The notes beneath the pieces are model-generated. The model saw only the letters and a list, made by a program, of their open reading frames with translations. It had not been told where the DNA came from and did not search any database. Positions 11,939-21,892 of a stretch of DNA of 64,000 bases are shown piece by piece. Position 1 is the first letter of the stretch; each line of letters opens with the position of its first letter. The stretch is from Aurifilum marmelostoma (Eukaryota; Ascomycota; Sordariomycetes; Diaporthales; Cryphonectriaceae): assembly GCA_027559495.1 (NCBI GenBank), contig JAMXSV010000006.1, positions 1,860,001 through 1,924,000 of the forward strand. Reading direction: 5' to 3'. The translations under genes were made by a program, and so were the position numbers.

Positions 11939-14159
11939 TCAACATTTCAGATTCACTCCCTTTCTTCGTTCTGATTCCCTGACCTCAAACATAATCTGAA
12001 CACCTACAAAGAGCGCCGAGCATGCCGTGATGAAGAACATGACACCTAGACACAGAAGAGTTAGTCAACCCGGAATGCTAACTCGCGCAGAGGGACAACA
12101 GTACACGTAGTAAGACTGGTGGTAGGTTGGATGACTTGCTTACCTGAAAAATCTCGGAAGATACCCCTGACAATGCTCTGCAACCCATCGAGCCCAAATG
12201 CAAAGCCAACCAGATTGCCAGCCATCAGCATTAGAATGTTTCCCACGGCCCCGACGCAACAAAGCATCCGGTACTGCGTCTCCCGCCCCTCGAATTTCCG
12301 CTTGGGAAATGCCAGGTTCGCTAGGACCTCGGGCAGGATGAACAGCACGATCAGCCATGCCCATAGAAGCAGCCTGAGCTTGATATCATGCCACAGCGCC
12401 ACGAACGTGAAGATCATGAGATATTTGATCGCGGACATGACAGCCGAGGTGGTTGTCCGGAAGTCAGCACCGCCCAACGGGATCCAGAGGTACCGCACCA
12501 GCCACTTGTTGTAGCTGCGGTGCCACCCCCGCCAAAAAGACAGGACGCTGAAGTTGTCGCTCACACAGCGCACCATGTTCTCGGGCGGGTCGATGCCGTC
12601 CACGAGCGACCAGAGCCGGAAGAGTCGCCACGGAATGAGCAGTTTCAGCCAGATGATGATCAGGTTGTGGTAGCTAAGCAGGCTCAGCTGCGCGGGTGTG
12701 TATGATGCCCAGTCTGGGCCGGCCTTGGTGATGGCTCCGACGTAGACGGTGTGCAGAAGGACCTCCATACAGAGCAGACAGAGGAGGAAGCGCACAGCAT
12801 ACCGCGCTGTGCGCGGCGTTTCGATGCTGAGCGGTCGGAACCGCAGCTGAGAGATGTAGTCGTTGAAGGTGAGGATAGGACCTGTAAGATAGAGCGGTGC
12901 ATACACTGCGTAGGCAAGGTAATTTCGAAACGTAAAGTCGCGAGCCGCAGCAGGTATGTTGACGCGGTCTCGCTCGGAGAGGGCCGTGGGGTCGAGTTGT
13001 TTCTTCTTAGGCTTGTCAGTCTTTTGTGTCTCACAGCGCCCTCGGCGGCCAGAGCAGAGGGCTGATGGTAGAGAGGATGTGCGTACCTCGACCGGGCTTG
13101 CGCTCCGGTAGTTTAGGCTCCAATAGTAATCCATGTTGAAGCTGATCAGCCGGAGCACGGTGATGTTGAACAGAATCTCCCACCGCTTCATGATGCCGCC
13201 CCAACTGTCCATCCAGGCGCCCCAAGACACCAGCGTGCCCTCCACGGGCGATGTCCTCACCAGGTACGGAGAGGTACCCGACAGCAGGGCCGCGGCGTCC
13301 TTATAGCTATATCCATCGCACAGCTCGTTGGCGAACAGCACACCGATGTTGAACACCCACGTCGCGGTGGGCACATAGTGCCTCGGTAGGCTCGTCGCCA
13401 TGGTATAATTAAAGTATAGAATTGCCAACACTTTGAACATGGAGAAGCCGTGGAGGACGGCTAGGAAGAGCAATGCGAAGGCGTGGTCAAAGGAAGCGCG
13501 CTGCTCGAGCCGGGCTTCTGCTGTGTCGAGCGGCGTCTTGCCCGAAGGCAGGGGGCGGTAGAACTTGTTCCATGCCTTTCTGCAGAGGGGGTGGAAGATG
13601 AGGAGAAGCGTCATGTACGGTATATTCTTTCGGAAATTGAAATACTGCGCATCGGTATTGTCCTGTGGGCGGAGTATTTGTTAAACTTGGCCTGAGGAAG
13701 GGGGGCCGCCACCAGGAGCCCGGTCTGCGGGCGAGCTGCGTCGGTGTCAAGAGAACAGCTTACAATCTTGCGGCCAGGTATCCAGCCCTGGGTCAGCCAT
13801 GGTTCGAATCTGTGGTATCTTGGGTCGGAAGCTTTCATCAGCTTGTTAGCAACCCCCTCTCAAAGAAAGAAAGCCTAGTTTGGATCGAATTGGGATCGCA
13901 TACGTCTTGACACGGTATATGGAATCCAGATCATCAAGGGCACGCATATTGCGAAGACGAGGTAGTAGAGGTAGAACTCGGGTGTATTCCATCTTGCCGG
14001 AGACGCCCTGCTGGCAACCCTCTCCTTCTGTGCATCCCTCGCTACCAAATCTCCCCTCGAGTCTATAACGGTCCGATACGAGGACGTAGAGGAGTTGGTG
14101 AACCGGGTATCGAGGGTGTCGAGAGTGTAGACACTCCGGAGAAAGGAGAGCGGGCTCAT
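11939..14159 (-). CDS. gup1: GUP1, MBOAT-family O-acyltransferase (5 exons)
   Basis: Exons: 14159-13904, 13831-13764, 13662-13087, 13005-12144, 12045-11939; all phases close to 622 aa. Yeast Gup1 sits in the ER membrane and remodels GPI anchors by adding a long fatty acid; it also affects glycerol uptake and sterol-rich membranes. Family signatures are clear: WNTPEFYLYY and a VSRPSDPRYH joint near the N-terminus, APLYLTGPILTFNDYISQ, SFWRGWHRSYNKW, WIPLGG, and the probable catalytic His in FVALWHDI. There are about ten hydrophobic segments. I chose the ATG at 14159 (MSPLSFLRSVYTLDTLDTRF) because the upstream in-frame codon at 14222 is GTG. The third intron (13086-13006, GTACGC...CCTAAG) is exactly 81 nt and in frame without a stop; I call it an intron because removing it restores the continuous SPVE-KKQLDPTALSERDR reading. 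The last exon supplies the conserved C-terminus (GVMFFITACSALFVGVQIMFE). Confidence 0.92.
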
Positions 14160-15962
14160 GGCGGAGTGGCGGGTTCGGGAGGATGGGAGCACAAAGCTCA
14201 GGTCATGGCTGGCGATCGGCACGATCGTACGGGTTCTGACAGGTCTGGGGGTAGTCTTTATACCTGTGCCATGGTGACGAGGAGGTGTGGATCGTGGTTG
14301 TCGTAAGTGAAGGCAGAATACGAACTATGCTTAGCACATGGCAGCAGCAGTTAGCGAAACGCGGCTGTATGCGGCTTGGCTGCAGGTCCAGGGGCCGCAG
14401 GGGTGGTTCAATCGTCAGCTGCCAGTGCTACCATGGTATGCAGCTACAGCGGCTGCCCCTATTTCTTGTGCACGCCAGGTATGGAATTGGCCTGTCCTGA
14501 TTGGAAGGTCTGTCAGGGTCCTCAGCCTGACCCACTAATGATGGCCTGGACCTTGCAGCCCTGAACAGCATCAGCACCCGCTAAGGGTACTTGTGGTACC
14601 TATCACCATATGTAACACTTACAGTACTGCGTCAGTTCTACCTTGCGCTCACCAGTGTCTGGGCCGGTGGTGACGACATTCCAATGCGCCCCTTGACTCC
14701 TTGACTAGTCACATCATTCTCAAACACCTTCTAAGAGCTCTGTTCCCTGAGAGGTCCAGTCTCAGTGCTATACCGAGGGTGGCTTGACAGGTCTGGAGAT
14801 CCTTCTCTTCTGCTCCAGGAAATGTAAATGATTGAGATAAACTTTCCGTCCAGCATCCTGTCCCAGCAACGTTCGAGTCTCAGGGCGGTCCTATCCTCGA
14901 GGCATCATAGCTCCCATACCTTATCTTGATATCATCCATGTGCAGGTCATGTTGTGCATGCATGTACTTCGTGTAAGATGACAGCTCTTGATGCTCCCTG
15001 TGCCGAGAAGATGATCTCCGAGTGGCGTCGCTTACGATATGAGACCTTTAATCGTGAATATCCTATAAGTATGGTCGAGATCAAACATCAGCTGCGGTTT
15101 CGCAGCAAATAGTATCGTACTAATACGGGTATGTATTGATTCATACTGGATAGACCATTCAGACTGCATCGGACTCAAGTCCGTACCGTGTCTCTGTGCA
15201 ACAAAATCAGAGCAAGCGGATTTCGAGCCGAAAATGATGCTCTGTCACTGTTTGCTGCATGTGAGACGAATATCTACGATATGGAGAAGCAAGAACTGGC
15301 GGAACAAGAAAAGAAACGAACAGATAGTGGGAGAGCACGAAGAAGAATGATGGTTTAGAAACAGAAGAGGATAACGAAGGGAGAGAGTTCAGAACAAGAT
15401 GGAAACAAGTCAACCCTGTTCCCTATAGCCCAGATATACATAGTATTCCTGCAAGTTGCCCTGATTCTTTCCACTACCAATGTACTGAGGCCCTAAGGCT
15501 AGGATCTACGAAGGCGAGCTAGCACTGTTTCTGGGGTGCATTGTTCCCTGTCCATGTTCCTTGTTCAATGCACGTGCCAGCCGCGGTGCATCCCTGTCTC
15601 CATTTCCCCCCAGAGCCGTATCATATCTGATCGGGCTTCTAGAGCCAGGTCCTCTAACTTTCTCCAGGTCATTGTGTCCCTCCTCAACATCTCGCCTTCT
15701 AAACCCCTCGACCCCCTCCTCTGGACGCCTCTGCATCGCACGGTCGTTGTCAGCGGTCTCATTGAGAGGTTCTCCTCCGTTCCGTCGGCCCCACTCGCGG
15801 ATTGGCTCATCTTGCAAACGCCCCCTCCTCGAGGCCCCATTTCGATCTACGCCCAGAGGTTCCGATTTCGTCACCACACACCCCCGCTGCGCCTATCTCT
15901 GTGCGCGTTCAGCTGTCGCGAATATCTCAACAACAATAATCTCGTCGAGTGAAGTCGTCAAG
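14160..15962. other. Intergenic region between divergent gup1 and TFIIS genes
   Basis: 1.8 kb with no supportable gene. The right 400 nt (about 15540-15960) is pyrimidine-rich and lacks purine tracts, consistent with the promoter and 5' leader of the TFIIS gene. Open frames here overlap one another on several strands and show no family features. Confidence 0.6.
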
Positions 15963-17169
15963 ATGGATCAGAAGAAGCTCAAGGAGCAGATTGACAACCT
16001 GAAGCTGGCCCTCCAGAAGAAGGAGCCTCCTTCGACCATCGTGGCCATCCTCAAGGGCCTGGAGAAGGCAGATTCCCCCAGCGAGGATGTCCTTCGTGTA
16101 AGCCTGAGCTGCTTGTGATTCTTGACTGCTAATTCTCGAGAGCATTGTGCACCGTTTTCCGATCGAACCGCGGCACAAATGTCCCCTGGCAGCCCCGCGG
16201 CGCACCGCGATCTCCTCCACGCCCTCACCTCGCTTTCACCCACACATTCCTCATACCAAACCCCTGCACCGTATTTGGATGCAGCTGCTGACTTTCTCTT
16301 TTTTTCTCGACACAGTCTACCAAGGCAGGTCAGCACATTGGAAAGCTCCGCCATGATCCAAGTGTGGCCGAAGAGATTCGGGGCGCCGCCAAGCGCGTTG
16401 TCGACAAGTGGAAGCAGGCAGTGCAGAGCAAGAAACACAAGGGCATCCCCTCGGCGCCTACTCGCACCAGCACCCCGTCTACGACCGCATCGCCCGCTCC
16501 TCCCCCCACTCCCTCTGCGAGCAAGCCCTACCAGGGTGACACCGAGAAGCGCAACCACCGTGTCGACAACCCCAAGACCGACGTGACCGACTCCCTCGTC
16601 CGCAACAATTGCATTATTGTCATGTACAATGGCATCTGCTACCAGAACCCCGACTCTGTCGAGACGGTGCTGGCCAAGGCGGTCGAGGTTGAGGCAGCCG
16701 CATTCAAACACTTTGGCGGCGAGAACGCTGAGTATCGGGCCAAGATGAGGTCCCTGTTTCAGAACCTCAAGGTCAAGAGCAACACGGAGCTGCGCCGCAA
16801 GGTGCGGCTGGGCGAGATCCACCCCGTCGACTTCATCAAGATGAGCCAGGACGAGCTCAAGAGCCAGGAGCACAAGGAGCGCGACAAGGCCTTGGAGAAG
16901 GAGAATCTCAACAACGCGCAGGTAGCCCAGCCCGAGAAGAGCATCAGCGATGCCCTCACCTGCGGCAAGTGTGGCCAGAAGAAGGTCAGCTACACGCAGG
17001 CCCAGACCCGCAGCGCTGACGAGCCCATGACCACTTTCTGCGAGTGTCTGAACTGCGGTAACCGCTGGAAGGTATGTCATCTATATATATACACAATCAG
17101 GCTGGTGGAGCATCTGACGAGTTGTGCATGTTATGCTAACCCTTCCCACACAATCTCTAGTTTTCCTGA
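15963..17169 (+). CDS. dst1: Transcription elongation factor TFIIS (3 exons)
   Basis: Exons: 15963-16097, 16316-17071 and a 9-nt terminal exon 17161-17169 (TTT TCC TGA, Phe-Ser-stop), giving 299 aa, the normal family size. TFIIS rescues arrested RNA polymerase II by stimulating transcript cleavage in the nucleus. The N-terminal helical bundle (LW domain) covers residues 1 to about 80. A Ser/Thr/Pro linker follows. The central Pol II-binding domain covers about 125-235. The C-terminal zinc ribbon uses C261, C264, C289 and C292, and the RSADEPMT loop carries the catalytic acidic pair D280/E281. The ribbon ends CGNRWK and the tiny last exon adds the conserved FS. Introns: 16098-16315 and 17072-17160. 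Kozak context caagATGG. Orthologue of yeast DST1/PPR2. Confidence 0.95.
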
Positions 17170-17630
17170 GCACCGCAGGCAAAGGGTTCGTCTGGGAGGA
17201 CCACTGCTTCTTCAGCAAAGCATGTGTCTGCGCGTGGTTGCGAGACAGTCTTCCTGGCCTAGCCACGCCTCCGGGTTCAGGGTATCCTTCTCTCGAATGC
17301 ATTTCTGATTTGTGCCTCGTCAAAAATTCAAAAAGAAGGGTGTTGGCGGCGTAACGGACAACGGAGGGGTTGCCGAGGGAACTGGAATAGCTGGGTAATT
17401 CCAGCAGGGGAGTTATGTGTACTTTCTGCGTGCGTCTTATTTTCTGTGGTTGCGCGACGACGTACGTCGCCCTTTTCTCACTTTGAAGGGGTGGAACCAC
17501 GAGGCTGTCATGAGCATGGAGAGATATGCACATTCTCTCTTCATACATTTTCTATTTCTATTGTTTGCCTGTCTTGACTAATAAGACAGCCTTCATACGA
17601 GAGGAGAGATAGGCATTATTGAGGGTGGTC
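17170..17630. other. Convergent intergenic region
   Basis: About 460 nt between the TFIIS stop and the stop of the minus-strand cysteine synthase gene. It must contain the two facing 3' untranslated regions. No further gene is visible. Confidence 0.6.
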
Positions 17631-19058
17631 CTATGCGGTCATCGACGTAGCCGTCTTCTCGATACCGAGCAAGGCAAACAAATCCAGAGACTCATGCTGT
17701 TCCTCCAGTCCCATGTCGGCGATCCTCTTGTAGAACTTGCTCAGGTGCCTCTGGCCGGAATCACACAGGATGGTGACCACCTGGCTGCCTTCGGGTAGCT
17801 TCATAGCCGTGACGACGGAGGCCACCAGGTTGACGGCACTGCTGCTCCCTGCAAACACGCCCTCGTTCTCCACCAGCCACCTCGCCATCTTGCACGCCTG
17901 GTCGTCCGTCACCTTGACCGCGTCGTCAATCAGCTCCCTGCCGGCCTCAAAGTTCTCCGTGATGCGCGTGATGCCGATCCCCTCGACGATGGTGTCGACC
18001 TGCTGCCGCCGTCTGGTGCCTTCCTTCTCGGTGGGCGAATACATGACGCCGTACTTGACCTTGTTGTACAGCCCACTGCCCTGAGGGTCGGCGAGGACAA
18101 TTTGGACGGCGTCACCCAGTCCTGAAACTTCTTTCAGGTACCGTGCAACGCCGGAGAGGGTTCCGCCCGTGCCAGCACCGGCAACAAAGGCAGCAATATC
18201 CCCACCGGTCTGGGCGAAGATCTCAGGCCCCGTGGAGCGCAGATGGGCGCTCCAATTCGCAGGGCTCTCGAACTGGTCGGCAAAGAATCCCACGCTGCCG
18301 TCATCGCGGTGCAGTCTCTGGTGCTCACGCGCACGCCTCCGCGCCAGATTGACGAAGTGGGCCGGGCTGGTGATGGGTGCAGGCTCGACGCGCTCGACCT
18401 CGGCACCGAGCTGGCGCAGCAGGTCGGACTTCTCGATGGCTACGTCGGCGGGCATGCAGATGTGGCAGCGGTAGCCACGGGCCCGGGCCAGAGTCGCCAG
18501 CGAGATGCCCGTGCTGCCGACGGTGCCCTCATAGATGGTGTCGCCGCGGCCCGGGACCAGTAGGCCCTGCTTTTCGGCCGCGAGGATCATGGACAGGGCG
18601 ACGCGGTCCTTGGGAGATCCCCCGCAGCCGTTGAGGAATTCAGCCTTGGCGAGGATGTTGCGCCCTGTAACGCGGGACAGGGCCTTAAGGCGGATGAGGG
18701 GGGTGTGGCCGATGGTGGACTCGATGCCCTCTGAGACGATGGGGGCGCCGGCGCCTGCAGGATCTCCCAGGAGACCATCGTCGGACTCGCGGTCTTCTAG
18801 TTGGAGGGGTGGTCCGAAGAAGAGGCTGCTGCGCCGAGGGTCTGGAGTGAGCATCGACCCGACAGAGGGGCGACGAGTGTTGTTGGTCCTGATGTGGGCT
18901 GCGGCGCCCTTCTTGGCCGAGGACTTGTACCGCCTTTCGAGGTCTGGGTAGACATCCTTGAAGCCGAGGGTGACGAGAATGCCGGCGAGGAAGGTCAGAG
19001 TGAGGGCGGCGGTGCCATAGGCCCTGGGGTGGTCGCTGAGGTGGCTGCTGAGATGCAT
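17631..19058 (-). CDS. Membrane-anchored PLP cysteine synthase (Mcy1/Cys12-like)
   Basis: Single exon, 475 aa. A PLP-dependent fold-type II enzyme of the cysteine synthase/cystathionine beta-synthase superfamily, expected to make cysteine from O-acetylserine and sulfide. Residues 12-35 form one hydrophobic segment followed by basic residues, as in the mitochondrially associated yeast protein Mcy1 (YGR012W) and fungal 'cysteine synthase 2'. The catalytic core starts at about residue 110 (IESTIGHTPLIRLK). The PLP Lys is K150 in GGSPKDRVAL. The phosphate-binding loop reads GTVGSTGISLA, and GAGTGGTLSGVARYL and the C-terminal CDSGQRHLSKFY are family hallmarks. No CBS domains are present, which argues against cystathionine beta-synthase. 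The asparagine loop reads NGCGGSPKDR rather than the bacterial NPGGSVKDR. Assignment to the Mcy1 branch is by the anchor and loop; the physiological role of this branch is poorly known. Confidence 0.88.
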   Translation of the reverse strand: MHLSSHLSDHPRAYGTAALTLTFLAGILVTLGFKDVYPDLERRYKSSAKKGAAAHIRTNNTRRPSVGSMLTPDPRRSSLFFGPPLQLEDRESDDGLLGDPAGAGAPIVSEGIESTIGHTPLIRLKALSRVTGRNILAKAEFLNGCGGSPKDRVALSMILAAEKQGLLVPGRGDTIYEGTVGSTGISLATLARARGYRCHICMPADVAIEKSDLLRQLGAEVERVEPAPITSPAHFVNLARRRAREHQRLHRDDGSVGFFADQFESPANWSAHLRSTGPEIFAQTGGDIAAFVAGAGTGGTLSGVARYLKEVSGLGDAVQIVLADPQGSGLYNKVKYGVMYSPTEKEGTRRRQQVDTIVEGIGITRITENFEAGRELIDDAVKVTDDQACKMARWLVENEGVFAGSSSAVNLVASVVTAMKLPEGSQVVTILCDSGQRHLSKFYKRIADMGLEEQHESLDLFALLGIEKTATSMTA

Positions 19059-19685
19059 TTTGGATTGGGTATTGCCTTGATGAATCTTATCATAACATCG
19101 TGGCGTGGTTTTCTTTCTTCTCCTCTCTTCCTCTTCGTCGCCTTCTTCTTATTCTCCCCTTCTTTTCTGATTTCGCTCTTTTCTTCTCCTTTCTTTCTTT
19201 TTCCCCCCCCCTTCTTTTTTCCTTTCTTTCTCTTATCTACCAGGTGTCCTCTTCTATTTCCACAATATGTCTTGAAGGTATCAAGTATACAATTCAGATG
19301 AAAAGAGCTTAAAGAGTGAGAGAGAGAAAATAACCGGCCTGACTGCGTAAGAGTTCATCCACTGAGCATTGATGTCATATGCAAAAGAAGCATCTCAAAG
19401 TCTTGAGCCTGAAATACTTGTGCAAGTGCTGTGCATGGATGCTACTTGCCGATCCCGGTTGGAGGGGTCAGGTCCTCCCATCTTTAGAGCTCTGACCAAT
19501 GAGGTGCCCCACAGCGCCCCTCCCCACCTTCTTCACCTGTCTCAGTGGACCCTCCACTGTAACCGTTCTTGTGGTAGTGGTAAAGCTCCAGCTAGAACAA
19601 GCACAAACTACCACCAGCCAAACGACCTCTTACACACAGCCCCCTCCTCTTTCTTCTCTCCTTCTCCTCCTCACTCTCACCACCT
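19059..19685. promoter_or_regulatory. Divergent promoter region with CT-rich tract
   Basis: 627 nt between the divergent starts of the cysteine synthase gene and the NDUFAF7 gene. Positions about 19105-19250 are almost pure pyrimidine on the plus strand (TTCTTTCTTCTCC-type), a typical fungal promoter/leader composition. A second CT-rich patch at 19640-19685 abuts the NDUFAF7 start. No TATA box could be assigned with confidence. Confidence 0.5.
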
Positions 19686-21421
19686 ATGGACTCGCCCATG
19701 GTGACCCAGCTGTTCAGGCAGCTCTTTCGTCATGGTCATCCGGCCTGTCACACACGTCGCAACCTCTCCAACCTTGCCGCCGCCCTTCATTCCGGTCGCC
19801 AGCTTCGTCAGTCGCGTGCCCTGTCTTCTGGGAGGGGCAGAGGACCTCCTATCTCGACAGCAGAGAAGGAGCGCGGGTGGCAGCAGAGGAACCATGTGCT
19901 CCCTAAGGACAGGTCGGAGGAGGCGCAGCGGTATTCCATCGTCACCGCAAAGGATCTAAGACGGTTCACTGAGAGGCCGAGGAGGGTCAAGATGTTGATG
20001 CGAGATTTCATCGAAGGTCAGCCAGGCAACTGTCCCTTATCCACTGATTACATGTAGTCTTGGTTTATTTTGCTAACGAGACCTCGATACAGATAGCCTT
20101 TATAATCCCCATTACGGCTACTTTTCCAAGCAGGTCGTCATCTTCACACCAGGCGAGCCCTTCGACTTTCCCCTCATCCGTGACGAGCTCGAATTTCACT
20201 CCATCCTCTCGCGGCGCTACACCGAGTTCGAGGACGCCCTTGATGCCGACAAGCCCTCTGACACCCGCCAGCTCTGGTACACGCCCACCGAGCTGTTTCG
20301 CCCCTACTACGGAGAGGCCATCGCCCGTTACCTCTGCGAGAACTACAAGCACACCAGTTTTCCCTATCACGACCTGATCATCTACGAGATGGGCGCCGGC
20401 AGGGGCACACTGATGCTGAACATCCTGGATTACATCCGCGACGTCGAGCCTGAGGTCTACGAGAGGACACGCTACAGGATTATCGAGATCTCAAGCAACC
20501 TCGCCGGCGTCCAGCAGGCCTCTCTGGCTGCTACCGCCGAGTCTAGGGGCCACCGGGGCAAGGTTGACATCATCAACAGGTCTATCTTTGACTGGCGCGA
20601 CCCCGTCCCCGAGCCCTGCTTCTTCCTCGCCTTCGAGGTCTTCGACAACTTTGCCCACGACGTGCTCCGCTACGACCTCGCTACCGAGGAGCCTCTGCAG
20701 GGAACAGTGCTCATCGACGAAGAGGGCGACTTTTACGAATTCTTCTCACCCGTGAGCGACCCAACCATCGCACGCTTCCTGCGCCTCCGTCACACAGCCA
20801 CAGAGGGTATTTATCCCCTGCCCTACCATAGCCGCTCCGGCCGCGGCATCCCCAAGCAGGAGCCACTGTGGGTGAGCGGTCTACGGAGGGCGCGCGAGGG
20901 CCTGAAGCTCAGGAGCAGCGGCGACCTGTCGGAACCCGAGTACATCCCTACCCGCCTGATGGCCTTCTTCGAGGTGCTGGACCAGTACTTCCCCAACCAT
21001 CAGCTGGTTACCAGCGACTTTCACTCCCTGCCGGACGCCATCAAGGGGCTGAATGCCCCAATCGTGCAGACCAGGTACCAGCGGACCCCGGTGCCGGTCA
21101 GCACACCTCTGGTGAGCATTTTTTTCTCGTATCCTTTGCTGAATCTTTTTGAGGGTAGCATCAGAACCCAGATTGACGCGAGTGTGGCGCAAACAGGTTC
21201 ATCAAGGCTACTTCGACATCATGTTCCCTACCGACTTCACCACCATGGAAGCCGTCTACCGTTCCATCACGGGCAAGCTGAGCCGCGTCTGGTCACATGA
21301 GGACTTCATGCGCAGCTGGGCTTTTGTCGAGGACTGCGAGACCCGGAATGGCGAGAACCCATTGTTGAGCTGGTACAAGAACGCCAGTGTCATGATGACG
21401 TGGAATTATAGGAGGATGTAG
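19686..21421 (+). CDS. NDUFAF7: NDUFAF7-like mitochondrial protein arginine methyltransferase (3 exons)
   Basis: Exons: 19686-20016, 20093-21111, 21197-21421; junctions in phase 1 and phase 0; 524 aa. Member of the MidA/DUF185 family of SAM-dependent methyltransferases. The animal orthologue methylates an arginine of the complex I subunit NDUFS2 and is needed for complex I assembly. The first 55 residues are basic, Ser/Arg-rich and nearly free of acidic residues, as expected of a mitochondrial presequence. The family opening D-SLYNPHYGYFSK spans the first junction. The SAM-binding loop is EMGAGRGTL (G211-G215). Further conserved blocks are FEVFDNFAHDV and HQGYFDIMFPTDF in exon 3. A second in-frame ATG four codons in could also serve. 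An AATAAA-type poly(A) signal lies at 21437, just after the stop. Divergent from the cysteine synthase gene. Confidence 0.9.
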
Positions 21422-21436
21422 TGGATCTCATCATGA

Positions 21437-21442
21437 AATAAA
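21437..21442 (+). terminator. AATAAA polyadenylation signal
   Basis: AATAAA 16 nt after the NDUFAF7 stop codon; plausible 3'-end signal for that gene. Matched by eye only. Confidence 0.4.
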
Positions 21443-21892
21443 ACAGGCGGTCGACCATATGGATGGATCTGGAGAAAAGGGATGGGTTGTTGGCGCCGGG
21501 GATTGCTGAGGACGCTGATGTTTCGGGACTCATAGTGAAGAGAAAGGAACATGATACCCCCCTTGACGATATCTTTGCATCATTGTTCAAGGCCTTTGTG
21601 AATGAGACAGGTGTTGCATACCAATCAATGTACGGCCCAGAAGGATAAATGAACAATTAGAATACACAGCCAAGGTATTCAAATATAGTACGTCATGAAA
21701 TGACAAAGCGCAACATCTATATAGAGCTTCCCATGCTACTACCCACCATTTCCGACCATGCCATGTCATACAGTTGATCACCGAATCTCCTCCCCCTTCG
21801 GCTTTTTTTTTATAAAAAAAAAACAATCCTTTTGCTTGCTTTCCTCCTTGTTCCAGTGCAGCCTGCTCTGTTTTCCCTCCTTCATTCTCACT

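Noticed and set aside
13801..13820. GGTTCGAATC resembling a tRNA B box
   Set aside because: On the plus strand inside gup1 exon 2; no cloverleaf can be drawn around it.
15968..17080. 370-codon minus-strand open frame across the TFIIS gene
   Set aside because: Mirror of TFIIS exons and intron; TFIIS is certain.
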